Shown piece after piece: positions 8,067 through 15,827 of a stretch of DNA of 18,857 nucleotides; position 1 is the stretch's first letter; the number at the start of each line of letters is the position of its first letter. The notes beneath the pieces were generated by a model that saw only the letters and a list, made by a program, of their open reading frames with translations, searched no databases and was not told the origin of the DNA. Made by a program: the position numbers and the translations under genes. Source of the DNA: CALCMJ01 sp964475415 (GTDB lineage: Bacteria; Bacteroidota; Bacteroidia; Chitinophagales; Saprospiraceae). The stretch lies in NCBI GenBank assembly GCA_964475415.1, contig CAYYWZ010000077.1, positions 1-18,857 on the forward strand, in the 5' to 3' direction.

Positions 8067-9662
8067 TCAACCATTTATAGCAATATTTTTATTATATTTT
8101 TCCAAGAGATCCATAACCTTAGGATGATCTTTTACATACTTATATGGTGCCTTATCCATGTATTCATTTAAGGGAAATCCTCTTTCGATAGCTTTCTGTA
8201 TAGTTACTACAAAACCATCAATATTATTTTCCATAAGATAAGCTTCTGCAAGTGTGGAGTAGGGTAGATTATACTGAGGAGTTAAGTCTATAGCGCGTTG
8301 CGCATAGATCTTAGACGAGTCTATCTGATTATCTAGATATAACAACATTGCATAACTATTATAGGAATTGGAAAGTAGCCAAGGTTGGTCTTTTTTATTC
8401 CTTTTGGCAATAGCAATTAACTTCTGATAATAAGGATAAGCAGCGCTATAGTTGCCCATCTCTCTTAGACCATTACTCATATACTGAAGAGAAATAATAT
8501 TCTCTGGATCATAATCTAAAGATTTCTTTAGATGGTATTCCGCCATTTGTACATCTTTATTAAAATAGGAATGACCGGCTAGGAATAGGTGGTATTCGCT
8601 ACCTTGATTGGCTTCTTCGCTAGCTATTTTAAAAATTCTTGTCGCCTCGATAGTATCTCCTTTCCGCATAAGAAAATCAGTATAATTGCCATAGTTATCT
8701 AGGTTTTCAGGATGGTTCCGCATCACGGTTTTATAAGTGTTTTCTGCTAGCTCCCAGTCTTCTTTTTGGACTGCGCTTCTTGCTATTCCAGTATAAGCTG
8801 CTAGGTAAGCTGGATTATATCTTATACATTGGTTAAAATGATAGATAGCACTATCAAAGGAATCGATAGAAAAATAAGACCAGCCGAGGTTTACATTAGC
8901 TAGATCAAAAGAAGGATCTATTTCTAGTGCATTTTTGTAATATTCTATTGAAGATTCTGGACCATCTAGGTCTTTTTTTATGTTACCCCATAGGTTAAAA
9001 GCCCATTTTTTATCTTCATCATTTCCTATAGCTTGTTGCCTGATGATATTTAGCGCTTGCTCAGTTTGACCTACATTATCATAGTAGACAGCAAGTCGGT
9101 ATGGGTCTGTTACCGACAAGATGAACTTAGCACCTTCTACTATCAGCGAGTCAAAAAGCTTATTCTTATTTTCATCTTGGTAACTTACGGAAATAGTACG
9201 TGAGGTACTAGGCTCTGCAATCCTTAAGAAGAGTTGCATTTCGTTTTCCATATCTGTAAGATTACCAGATATGTAATTAGTCTGAATACCCAGTAGATCT
9301 CTAAGATGATAGATAATATTGCTTGCAGATATACCTATACCCATAACACTTATATCGATATCCTTATTCTCATCTACGTTGAGTGCTGTAGAATTATCTC
9401 TTACACTTTTTCCTATTTCTAGTAAGTCTACTATCTTTTCGTTCATTCTATTGGCAATATAGAAACCATTATAGCCAGCTTCAGAAAATTCTTTTGGTGC
9501 ATTAATAGCTTGAATAACAGTCTCATCTTTTTTAAGAATGCCTTTCAGTATTACAAGACCTATGAAGATGAGGAAGCTAAGGATAAATATTTTCAGGGCC
9601 TTACTGAGTACGGTTTTTATTCTGCCGAAATAACTTGGTATTACAGTTGGGACTAAAGCCAT
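8067..9662 (-). CDS. membrane-anchored tetratricopeptide-repeat protein
   Basis: 531-residue protein with one N-terminal membrane helix (about 23-41, IFILSFLIFIGLVILKG) that places the rest most likely in the periplasm. Residues ~50-200 form an N-terminal region with segments GYNGFYIANRM, ISASNIIYHLRDLLG and DPYRLAVYY. In my memory these resemble the N-terminal half of uncharacterised TPR proteins of Proteobacteria that show PYRYAVYL at the same place; this is recall, not a search. Residues ~207-520 are about eight TPR units (for example YYKNALEIDPSFDLANVNLGW and YAQRAIDLTPQYNLPYSTLAEAY), a protein-binding scaffold. No enzymatic or DNA-binding domain is present. It is the last of three same-strand genes (protease, plug lipoprotein, TPR), 73 bp after the plug gene. 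The binding partner is unknown; the neighbouring envelope proteins are candidates. Confidence 0.82.
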   Translation of the reverse strand: MALVPTVIPSYFGRIKTVLSKALKIFILSFLIFIGLVILKGILKKDETVIQAINAPKEFSEAGYNGFYIANRMNEKIVDLLEIGKSVRDNSTALNVDENKDIDISVMGIGISASNIIYHLRDLLGIQTNYISGNLTDMENEMQLFLRIAEPSTSRTISVSYQDENKNKLFDSLIVEGAKFILSVTDPYRLAVYYDNVGQTEQALNIIRQQAIGNDEDKKWAFNLWGNIKKDLDGPESSIEYYKNALEIDPSFDLANVNLGWSYFSIDSFDSAIYHFNQCIRYNPAYLAAYTGIARSAVQKEDWELAENTYKTVMRNHPENLDNYGNYTDFLMRKGDTIEATRIFKIASEEANQGSEYHLFLAGHSYFNKDVQMAEYHLKKSLDYDPENIISLQYMSNGLREMGNYSAAYPYYQKLIAIAKRNKKDQPWLLSNSYNSYAMLLYLDNQIDSSKIYAQRAIDLTPQYNLPYSTLAEAYLMENNIDGFVVTIQKAIERGFPLNEYMDKAPYKYVKDHPKVMDLLEKYNKNIAING

Positions 9663-9735
9663 AGTGATTTGGGATAATTTGTAAGAAAAGGAAGTTTGAT
9701 TTTAATGTCAATTAATTTACATTATCTAACTAGAT

Positions 9736-10152
9736 TCACATTTGCTTTGTATTGACAACGATGACACCATTTACACCTTGTAGTCCATAAATAGTAGTTT
9801 CTGCTAGACTCTTTAGAACTTTTACTTTATGTAGTGCAGAGGGGTCTACAGCCTGGTTAGCTCTAGAATAACTAGTCCCCATGTTCACACCATCCACTAT
9901 AAAGATTGGGCTAGTTCCACTTGTCATAGTACTCATGCCTCTGACTAATATTTTTACATTATCTCCGTCTCCGTTTGATCGAATATCTAGATTGGTTTTC
10001 TTTCTAAGAAAATCTGCTAGGTTAGAATAACTTGTAACATCTGCATCACTATTTCTATTGTTTATATTTACAGCTCTAGAGGATTGCTGTGAGCAAGAAG
10101 CCATCAGAAAAATAGATAGAATAACTGCGAGAATAGTTAGGTAATTCTTCAT
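9736..10152 (-). CDS. lipoprotein consisting of a TonB-receptor plug domain only
   Basis: 138-residue lipoprotein whose body is a TonB-dependent-receptor plug without any barrel. The signal ends in FLMASC (lipobox, C20). After a polar linker, residues ~42-138 follow the SusC-type plug: LADFLRKK, VKILVRGMST, SPIFIVDGVNMG, VDPSALHKVKVLKSLAETTIYG and GVNGVIVVNTK. These are the standard landmarks 'iRG-ss', 'PlyvVDGvp', 'i-sieVLKDasataiYG' and 'GanGVIlitTK'. The protein stops right after the plug; the 73 bp downstream and the next gene hold no barrel-like sequence, so this is not a simple frameshifted receptor within the window. Such plug-only lipoproteins occur in Bacteroidota, but I know of no established function. 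It lies between the aspartyl protease gene (81 bp upstream) and the TPR gene on the same strand. Confidence 0.87.
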   Translation of the reverse strand: MKNYLTILAVILSIFLMASCSQQSSRAVNINNRNSDADVTSYSNLADFLRKKTNLDIRSNGDGDNVKILVRGMSTMTSGTSPIFIVDGVNMGTSYSRANQAVDPSALHKVKVLKSLAETTIYGLQGVNGVIVVNTKQM

Positions 10153-10233
10153 GATATATATATTATAATCATTAAGTTACTAATAAAATATAGTAATTCC
10201 ATTAAGAATTAATCTAAGAAGGGAATGTGTCTG

Positions 10234-11103
10234 CTAAAAGTATAGCTTCTCGTTATGAAAATCAAGGATGATTTTCTCATGTGCAATTTCCGATAGACTT
10301 AAAATCCCGTCTATGGGTTCTAGTAATTCCTTATTGATATGATCTAGATTGTAGGAAATATAGTGGTGTCCACAAAATTTGACATTACCTAATGAAAAGG
10401 TAGATACGATAAAAGAAAAATTATTTACAGTTCCTTCTTGAACGCTCCATATGTCAGTAGGATTTTTAGATATTTTCTTATTGTCAATAAGGTCTATAAT
10501 AGCCTTGCTAGCAAAGTGAGCAGTAGCTCCACTATCTAGAGCAAAACGATAAGATGTACCTTCTATATCTACAGTTATAATAGGAACTTGATTTTCCAGA
10601 CTTATATTTTCCGTATTCATTCCCTCTATTTCAGAAGCAGTTATCTCTGATGATATAGTTATTATAGAGTTCTTGAAATCCATAATCAGCGTCTGTGGCA
10701 TGAAAAACTTCCCACCTATAATACCTGATAGATCTATTCCTAATTCTGATTTCAAGGATTGTAAACTTACTATATGCGCGTCTACACTATATTTTATAAA
10801 ATTACCGACTCTTAGACTAGGTAGATTGATTTCTTGTGTAGAAATATCTCCGGTAGGTGTGACTATATTGCTAACAGCTTGCTTAGGAGTTCCATCTAAT
10901 AGAATTGCATCTGTTCCAGTATCGAGTATATAATGACCCTCTTTACCATCAATTTCGGCTTCGATAATAATGAGGCTATTTATGATCTGAAATGGAAACG
11001 TATTTTTTTTAGAAACAGTAGAAGATATAAGCTGCTGGGGAGAAAATAATCCCAAGATTAGAATTCCTAAAACGGTAAATATATTAAGATTTTTTGCTGA
11101 CAT
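10234..11103 (-). CDS. exported two-lobed aspartyl protease (retropepsin/pepsin-like)
   Basis: 289-residue predicted aspartic endopeptidase with an N-terminal hydrophobic segment (about 8-27) serving as signal peptide or anchor, so the catalytic part should be periplasmic or exposed. Two catalytic triplets are visible: ILDTGTDAILLDG (D61-T62-G63) and FALDSGATAHFAS (D190-S191-G192). Each is preceded by a beta strand and followed later by the hydrophobic G-I-I/L motif (GIIGGKFF; GILSLSEI), as in the two lobes of a pepsin fold packed into one chain. Related Bacteroidota proteins are annotated as 'aspartyl protease family'. It is the first gene of the protease-plug-TPR group and has a direct-repeat motif about 65 bp before its start. 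Substrate unknown; activity is likely because both Asp are kept. Confidence 0.85.
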   Translation of the reverse strand: MSAKNLNIFTVLGILILGLFSPQQLISSTVSKKNTFPFQIINSLIIIEAEIDGKEGHYILDTGTDAILLDGTPKQAVSNIVTPTGDISTQEINLPSLRVGNFIKYSVDAHIVSLQSLKSELGIDLSGIIGGKFFMPQTLIMDFKNSIITISSEITASEIEGMNTENISLENQVPIITVDIEGTSYRFALDSGATAHFASKAIIDLIDNKKISKNPTDIWSVQEGTVNNFSFIVSTFSLGNVKFCGHHYISYNLDHINKELLEPIDGILSLSEIAHEKIILDFHNEKLYF

Positions 11104-11167
11104 TCAGTGTGTTATACCTTTAATCTACAGTGAAGATAGGCATTTGTTTACAAAAAATCAATAGTAA

Positions 11168-11186
11168 GTTAACATTCAGTTAACAT
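11168..11186. promoter_or_regulatory. 11-bp-pitch direct repeat upstream of the protease gene, candidate regulator site
   Basis: GTTAACAT is repeated perfectly at 11168-11175 and 11179-11186 with a 3-bp spacer, so the two half-sites lie on the same helix face. This layout is that of OmpR/PhoB-type response-regulator sites. On the minus strand the repeat ends a few bases before a TTG that is 20 nt upstream of TATCTTCA, a weak promoter candidate for the protease gene. A similar repeat lies at 15809-15827. Confidence 0.45.
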
Positions 11187-11216
11187 TGGATAGGATTCTC
11201 TTTGAGAAAAAGACAT

Positions 11217-11250
11217 AAAAAAAGGCCTCGATTTCTCCAAATCGAGGCCT
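11217..11250 (-). terminator. strong intrinsic terminator of the TonB-receptor gene
   Basis: A perfect 12-bp stem, AGGCCTCGATTT (11223-11234) and its complement (11239-11250), encloses the 4-base loop CTCC. Read on the minus strand, the stem is followed at once by seven T (the A-run 11217-11223, whose last base also belongs to the stem). It sits 64 bp after the receptor stop codon and before the protease group, so it separates the two transcription units. Confidence 0.92.
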
Positions 11251-11306
11251 ATAGGAATAATCCTATTTATTAAAATTGCTACTTAGAGTAGAGCTTAGGC
11301 TCTACT
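11251..11306 (-). other. two further hairpins in the receptor mRNA 3' end
   Basis: Between the receptor stop codon and the terminator two more perfect inverted repeats occur. AGTAGAGC/GCTCTACT (11287-11294 and 11299-11306) has a 4-base loop. ATAGGA/TCCTAT (11251-11256 and 11261-11266) also has a 4-base loop and abuts the terminator stem. Neither has its own T-run on the minus strand, so they are more likely 3'-end stabilising or pausing structures than terminators. Confidence 0.6.
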
Positions 11307-11313
11307 TTATTTT

Positions 11314-14160
11314 TTACATAGTATAAGATATACCAAAAGAAAATGCTCTTCCTGGTTGGAACAATTCGAATAGTTCATCTTGTGCTTCGAATGCTTTGTA
11401 TACTCTCTGTCTTTCAGCATTCAGTATATTTTGCATACCGAAACTTAATTTCCAGCTATTATCTTCACCTAGTCTCTTAGAAATCTTAAAGCTTAGACTG
11501 TCGAATGGCTTTTCGTATACATCAGGAACATTACTAATTCCTACAATAGATAATCTTTCTCCCTGTGTGTTGAAGGAAAGATTTCCTTCCCATCCTCTAT
11601 CTATATCGATATAATTTATACCTGCGTTAATAAGATATGGTGACTGACCCACCATGTCTCTTGTAGTTCCTAGGGTTTCTCCATCTCTTAATGCTATTGT
11701 TCGTCCTGCTATCTCTTCCTCTGTCATGTTTACCTCAGAGTTTACTACAGTTGTATTTAAGCTTAAGCTAATAGGGGACAATGCAGGCATGATAAAAGAT
11801 AGATTTTTTCTTACTTCAAACTCTAGACCATATACAGTGGCATCTCCTACATTTCTAGGTATGAAACTGTTAGGTGAAGTTGCATCGAATGCTGTAAGCT
11901 CTATAGGGTTTTCGAATGCTTTGTAGAATGTACTTACAGAAAAGATTTGTCCTTGCGGCAAGAAATATTCCCATCTAAGATCTGCGTTATTTATTTTAGT
12001 TGCTTCTAGATCTATGTTTCCTATAAATGTTCTACCAGAAATTCTATCCTCTATCTGAGCTATAGATTTTTCTTTAAAAGAAGGTCTTGCTACGGTTCTA
12101 CTTGCAGATCCTCTAAGATTCATAGTCTTTCCTTCATCCTTGTTTTCCGATAGCATGTAAACCATGTTAAGAGAAGGAAGGATATCTAGATCATCTAATA
12201 CCTTTCTGTCTTCAAACAAATCAGTATCTGGATTAACAATGTTTTGTCTTCTACCTGTATACCAGTTATCCGCTTTTTCTACTCTAGCGCCATAGATAAC
12301 TTTAAATTTTTCTGAAAGCGGTAGTTCGTTCATTAGATAACCTGCAAGGATATTTTGTCTTGCATTATAGCTTTTAGCTGGTTCGAAATTAAACTCTACA
12401 TACGCACCATTATCGTTCTCAGGAGTCCATACATTTTCTTCTGTAAATATTTCATTAGGATCTCCTGTAAATTCTATAGTACCTCTTTTACGTATAGGAA
12501 ATACATAATCTAATATTTCGAAATCTCTGTCTTTAAGAACGCCAGCAAATCCAAATTTAATATTTGATTTCAGTCCTTTTAGACCTTCGAATTTGTAGAC
12601 TAGATTAGCAGCACCTGCATAATTAGTCTCGTCCATGGCTCTCCAAGTTCTTGTTATACCACCACCTGTAGCTCTGTTCAGTTCATATCTATCATTAGTC
12701 GTCTCATAAGCTGTAAGTCTAATGTCCGGTTCTGACATATTAGAGAAAGTAGGAGATAACTTCCAGTTAGCCTGAAGATTGCCAGATCCGAAGGAATGTT
12801 TACCACTCATTAAGAAGTTGGTTACCGACCTTTCTGTGTATTCTAAGTTATGTTTTTCTACAATAGCCTGACCAAATTCTAGTGTTGTCTGATCGAAGAA
12901 AGCTGCTCTGCTTATTCCGTTTTGGCTATGTAGAGCACTAAGGCTAAGCTTATGATTTTTTGTTTTCAGCGCCGTTCCTGCTTGTGTACTCCATTGTACG
13001 TTTTGATTACCTAGTTGTCCTTGTATAAGTACATCGGGTAATAGCTCATTTTGACTTAATACTGGATCTTTGAAAAAAGTATTATAAACTACATTGTCAA
13101 AATACTCAGTTTCATTCTTGTAGTTAGCAGCCAGGGTAAAACCTATGTCTACACTGCTAAGGTTGATCTGATTTCCATACGATGCTGCTAGGTTGTAATT
13201 CATCCCACTTCTTTCTCTCATAGTTGCCATCGTAGGATTAAATAAGTTCGTTAGCGTGCTAAGGTTTTCATTACCGTCTGTAATGCTCGGGATAGGATAA
13301 TTACTAGATAAAGGTAACGCTCTAGTACCATCATCAAATCCTAGAAAATCTGTACCTCCTCCATCATAAGTAATGAAGTTATTATTGAAGTGCATATCAG
13401 GATTATACGAACCACTTGCAGAAGCTGTAAAAGTTTTAGTTTCTGGAAAATCTTTCGTAATGATATTAACCATACCTCCAGTAAAATCTCCTGGAAGTTC
13501 TGGAGAGAAAGACTTATAAACAATGATATTATCTACTAGATTAGTAGGGAAGATATCTAACTGTACAGAGTTCCTATCTGGATCTAGTCCTGGTACACTC
13601 ATACCGTTAAGTATCGTCTTAGAGTATCTGTCTCCTAGACCTCTTACGATAACGTGCTTGCCATTTTCTACAGATACGCCAGTTACCCTCTTGATTGCGG
13701 ATCCTACATCGCTGTCTCCAGATCTTTTGATCGCCTGAGTAGAAATACCATCTAAAAGGCCAGTAGCTTTTCTTTGTATAGCTAGCAAGGCTGTTTCTGT
13801 ATTTCTTATCTGAGTTGCTGTAACAACAATCTCATCTAAGACCTGTGTGTCTTCCGTAATTTTGACATGTAATTCTGTATCTTCTCCAGCCACAACTTTG
13901 ACATCTGTAATGGTTAGAGTTGTATAGCCTAGGTAAGAAAATTCTAGGGTATAAACACCTTCATCTAGTGAAAGAGAATAGTTGCCATCTAGGTCAGAAG
14001 AGTTTCCTGTAGAAGTCTCTACGACCATGACGTTACCAAAAAGAATAGCTTCTCCTGTGCTAGCATCTGTCATAGATCCTCTCACATTACCTGTTTGAGC
14101 AGATAAGTTGAGTACGAGAAAAAGGGAGAAAAATGTAAGAATGTAAATCCTTAGTTTCAT
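11314..14160 (-). CDS. TonB-dependent outer-membrane receptor with carboxypeptidase-like N-terminal domain
   Basis: 948-residue outer-membrane receptor for energised uptake of a large or scarce substrate. A signal peptide ends LSA-Q (21/22). Residues ~24-105 are a carboxypeptidase regulatory-like beta-sandwich (GNVRGSMTDASTGEAI, DLDGNYSLSL, YTLEFSYLGY), usual in Bacteroidota receptors. The plug runs about 108-240: DEIVVTA, GSAIKRVTGVSVENGKHVIVRGLGDRYSKTILNGMSVP, FPTNLVDNIIVYKSFSPELPGDFTGGMVNIITK. The rest is a 22-strand-type barrel ending FSFGISYTM, so the final residue is Met, not the usual Phe. The plug style (RGLGDRYS, PELPGDFTGG) is that of non-SusC receptors, and no SusD gene is present. 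Its partner appears to be the beta-helix lipoprotein encoded 82 bp upstream on the same strand. A hairpin lies between them and a strong terminator follows. The ligand cannot be inferred. Confidence 0.93.
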   Translation of the reverse strand: MKLRIYILTFFSLFLVLNLSAQTGNVRGSMTDASTGEAILFGNVMVVETSTGNSSDLDGNYSLSLDEGVYTLEFSYLGYTTLTITDVKVVAGEDTELHVKITEDTQVLDEIVVTATQIRNTETALLAIQRKATGLLDGISTQAIKRSGDSDVGSAIKRVTGVSVENGKHVIVRGLGDRYSKTILNGMSVPGLDPDRNSVQLDIFPTNLVDNIIVYKSFSPELPGDFTGGMVNIITKDFPETKTFTASASGSYNPDMHFNNNFITYDGGGTDFLGFDDGTRALPLSSNYPIPSITDGNENLSTLTNLFNPTMATMRERSGMNYNLAASYGNQINLSSVDIGFTLAANYKNETEYFDNVVYNTFFKDPVLSQNELLPDVLIQGQLGNQNVQWSTQAGTALKTKNHKLSLSALHSQNGISRAAFFDQTTLEFGQAIVEKHNLEYTERSVTNFLMSGKHSFGSGNLQANWKLSPTFSNMSEPDIRLTAYETTNDRYELNRATGGGITRTWRAMDETNYAGAANLVYKFEGLKGLKSNIKFGFAGVLKDRDFEILDYVFPIRKRGTIEFTGDPNEIFTEENVWTPENDNGAYVEFNFEPAKSYNARQNILAGYLMNELPLSEKFKVIYGARVEKADNWYTGRRQNIVNPDTDLFEDRKVLDDLDILPSLNMVYMLSENKDEGKTMNLRGSASRTVARPSFKEKSIAQIEDRISGRTFIGNIDLEATKINNADLRWEYFLPQGQIFSVSTFYKAFENPIELTAFDATSPNSFIPRNVGDATVYGLEFEVRKNLSFIMPALSPISLSLNTTVVNSEVNMTEEEIAGRTIALRDGETLGTTRDMVGQSPYLINAGINYIDIDRGWEGNLSFNTQGERLSIVGISNVPDVYEKPFDSLSFKISKRLGEDNSWKLSFGMQNILNAERQRVYKAFEAQDELFELFQPGRAFSFGISYTM

Positions 14161-14194
14161 TGCAATTTTAATTTAAATAAGATTTTTAATAAGT

Positions 14195-14226
14195 AAAGAG
14201 CGATCAGTTAAGTAGACCGCTTCTTT
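14195..14226 (-). other. intercistronic hairpin between lipoprotein and receptor genes
   Basis: On the minus strand AGCGGTC pairs with GATCGCT (one G-U), with a 9-base loop. The stem is extended by AAAG/CTTT across one bulged A. No clean T-run follows, so it is not a full terminator. It could lower read-through or protect the upstream lipoprotein mRNA, giving more lipoprotein than receptor. Confidence 0.45.
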
Positions 14227-14242
14227 TAAGTTTGTTTTGATA

Positions 14243-15691
14243 TTAATTTAGTTTTCCATTAGCTGAAGCCCAAGACCAACCATCGAATGCAGATAGATCT
14301 GCTCCTGTAGTTGCACCACTTGAAATTTTGTTATCACCAGCTATAAGTAAGTCTGTTATCGCTTGTTGTTGTACATCGCTAATAATACAAGGCTCTTCAC
14401 CAGGACAGTCTACATCTCCATATACTGTTGTCCAGTCTGCGATTGTCGCTGTTCCTACCCACTCACTATTTGCGATGCTTATCGTTCCGTTTATGAAGTT
14501 TTCGTATGTGTCTGACTTTGTCGTCATACAATCGTCTTCGCAAGATTGTCTGATCTTAAGATTATCTGTGAATCCTCTCCATGAAGCATTTGTAATGGTT
14601 CCCTGAGCTTTAGATTTTAGATCTCCAGCAGTATCAGATAAGCCATCTTCATCGATAAGCGTAAGATTATTGATAGTGAAAAAGCCATCTGTATAAGTAG
14701 AACCTTCTGGCCCATCTATTTCTACTGCATTATCACCTGCAGTTGCTCCTGATTGTATAACAACAGCATTATCGATAGTACCTGAATAGTTTTGATCTAT
14801 ATCTAATCCGTCATCCTCACCGTTAGCAACGATTACATTTCTTACATTAACTGTTCCGCCGAACCATTCTACACCGTCATCTAGATTAGCAACAACTTCT
14901 ATGTTTTCTATAGTTGTCCCATTTCCTACACCTCCTAGCGTAATACCATTTATTTCATTGTTTTCACCTATGAGTGTTCCTCCATGTCTTACAGAGATAT
15001 AAGTAATAGAGCCAGAGTTATCTGCAGGATCATCTCCGCCATATCTTCCAAATAAATCATCAGCAGGAATTCCTTCTATCTGAGCTTCTGTATCTCCTGT
15101 TCCTGCAGAAATAGGTGCATATCCTAAAATCACAAGACCTCCCCATAAGGCATTAAAAGTTTCATCTAGATTTGGGCTTAAGATAGAACCTGGCATGATT
15201 TGATCTTGGTCAGAGGTAAAAATGATCGGAGCCTCTGCAGTTCCATTTGCATTAAGTGTACCACCCCTTGCTACGATAAGAGCGGTAGCTAAACTTCCTG
15301 TTCCTTCAGCGCCTTTTATCACTGTTCCTGCTTCTATGTTTAGGGTAGCACCATCACTTACGACTACCTTTCCATTTAGATTGTAAATATTATTTTTTGT
15401 CCAACTTACTGTACCTTCTAATAATCCAGTAACATTTACTGAACCTATGGCGTTTGGATTATCAGTACAATCACAAGAAGTTCCGTTTGCTACTGGTACA
15501 AATCCGTCTGGACATGTAACGCCATCACAAGGATCAGCATTGATATCTACTAAGCATGGGCAAGCAGATCCTACATTTGTTGCAGTTTGTCCTTCAGGGC
15601 AGCTAACACCTTCACACGGGTCATCCTCTCCACAAGAAACAAATATAAAAGCTCCACAGAAAAGTGCGATTACGAGATTCTTAATATTCAT
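14243..15691 (-). CDS. surface-type lipoprotein with Cys-rich tandem repeat and beta-helix body
   Basis: 482-residue predicted lipoprotein: signal ending FIFVSC (lipobox, C20) followed by GEDD, a start compatible with surface export. Two tandem 29-residue Cys-rich repeats follow: DPCEGVSCPEG... with C26, C31, C44, C46 and DPCDGVTCPDG... with C55, C60, C73, C75. The spacing is identical, suggesting two small disulfide-bonded modules of EGF-like size. Residues ~85-420 are repetitive beta strands rich in Gly, Asn and Asp (GATLNIEAGTVIKG, ITYISVRHGG, TIENIEVVANLDDGVEW, NVRNVIVANGEDDGLDID), as in right-handed parallel beta-helices; DDGLDIDQN could bind calcium. Further cysteine pairs are C384/C388 and C429/C435. 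Proteins of this kind are often encoded beside TonB receptors in Bacteroidota, and this one precedes the receptor by 82 bp. Inference: a surface ligand-binding partner taking the place of SusD. Confidence 0.85.
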   Translation of the reverse strand: MNIKNLVIALFCGAFIFVSCGEDDPCEGVSCPEGQTATNVGSACPCLVDINADPCDGVTCPDGFVPVANGTSCDCTDNPNAIGSVNVTGLLEGTVSWTKNNIYNLNGKVVVSDGATLNIEAGTVIKGAEGTGSLATALIVARGGTLNANGTAEAPIIFTSDQDQIMPGSILSPNLDETFNALWGGLVILGYAPISAGTGDTEAQIEGIPADDLFGRYGGDDPADNSGSITYISVRHGGTLIGENNEINGITLGGVGNGTTIENIEVVANLDDGVEWFGGTVNVRNVIVANGEDDGLDIDQNYSGTIDNAVVIQSGATAGDNAVEIDGPEGSTYTDGFFTINNLTLIDEDGLSDTAGDLKSKAQGTITNASWRGFTDNLKIRQSCEDDCMTTKSDTYENFINGTISIANSEWVGTATIADWTTVYGDVDCPGEEPCIISDVQQQAITDLLIAGDNKISSGATTGADLSAFDGWSWASANGKLN

Positions 15692-15737
15692 TTTACAAAG
15701 TTTTTTTTCGGTTGCTAAGTATAATTTTAAATCAATG

Positions 15738-15745
15738 CAAATCTA
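15738..15745 (-). promoter_or_regulatory. candidate -7 element for the lipoprotein-receptor pair
   Basis: The minus strand reads TAGATTTG, a full match to the Bacteroidota -7 consensus TAnnTTTG, 46 nt before the lipoprotein start codon. The -33 position has TTC rather than TTG, which would fit an activator-dependent promoter. Confidence 0.45.
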
Positions 15746-15808
15746 GAGCTATAAGATGTGGTGAGAATTAAGGAATTGTTATCCTAATATTAATTAAGGA
15801 AAGAGGCT

Positions 15809-15827
15809 GTTAATCTGTGCTTAACAT
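15809..15827. promoter_or_regulatory. second copy of the 11-bp-pitch direct repeat, upstream of the lipoprotein gene
   Basis: GTTAATCT (15809-15816) and CTTAACAT (15820-15827) are spaced by 3 bp and followed by TGGA. This is the same layout as at 11168-11190, and the 11-mer TTAACATTGGA is shared exactly. It lies about 65 bp upstream of the candidate -7 box for the lipoprotein gene on the minus strand. Confidence 0.4.

Noticed and set aside
9736..10152. Plug lipoprotein as a truncated receptor pseudogene
   Set aside because: It has an intact lipobox start, a clean stop directly after the last plug strand and no barrel-like residue in any frame downstream, so a designed plug-only protein fits better.
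13341..13523. Short frame with Leu/Ile-rich sequence inside the receptor gene
   Set aside because: Out-of-frame shadow of the receptor plug region; the receptor frame is intact across it, so there is no frameshift.
15447..15746. 99-codon frame on the plus strand over the lipoprotein gene start
   Set aside because: It is the antisense of the Cys-rich repeats; its apparent repeats only mirror those of the lipoprotein.
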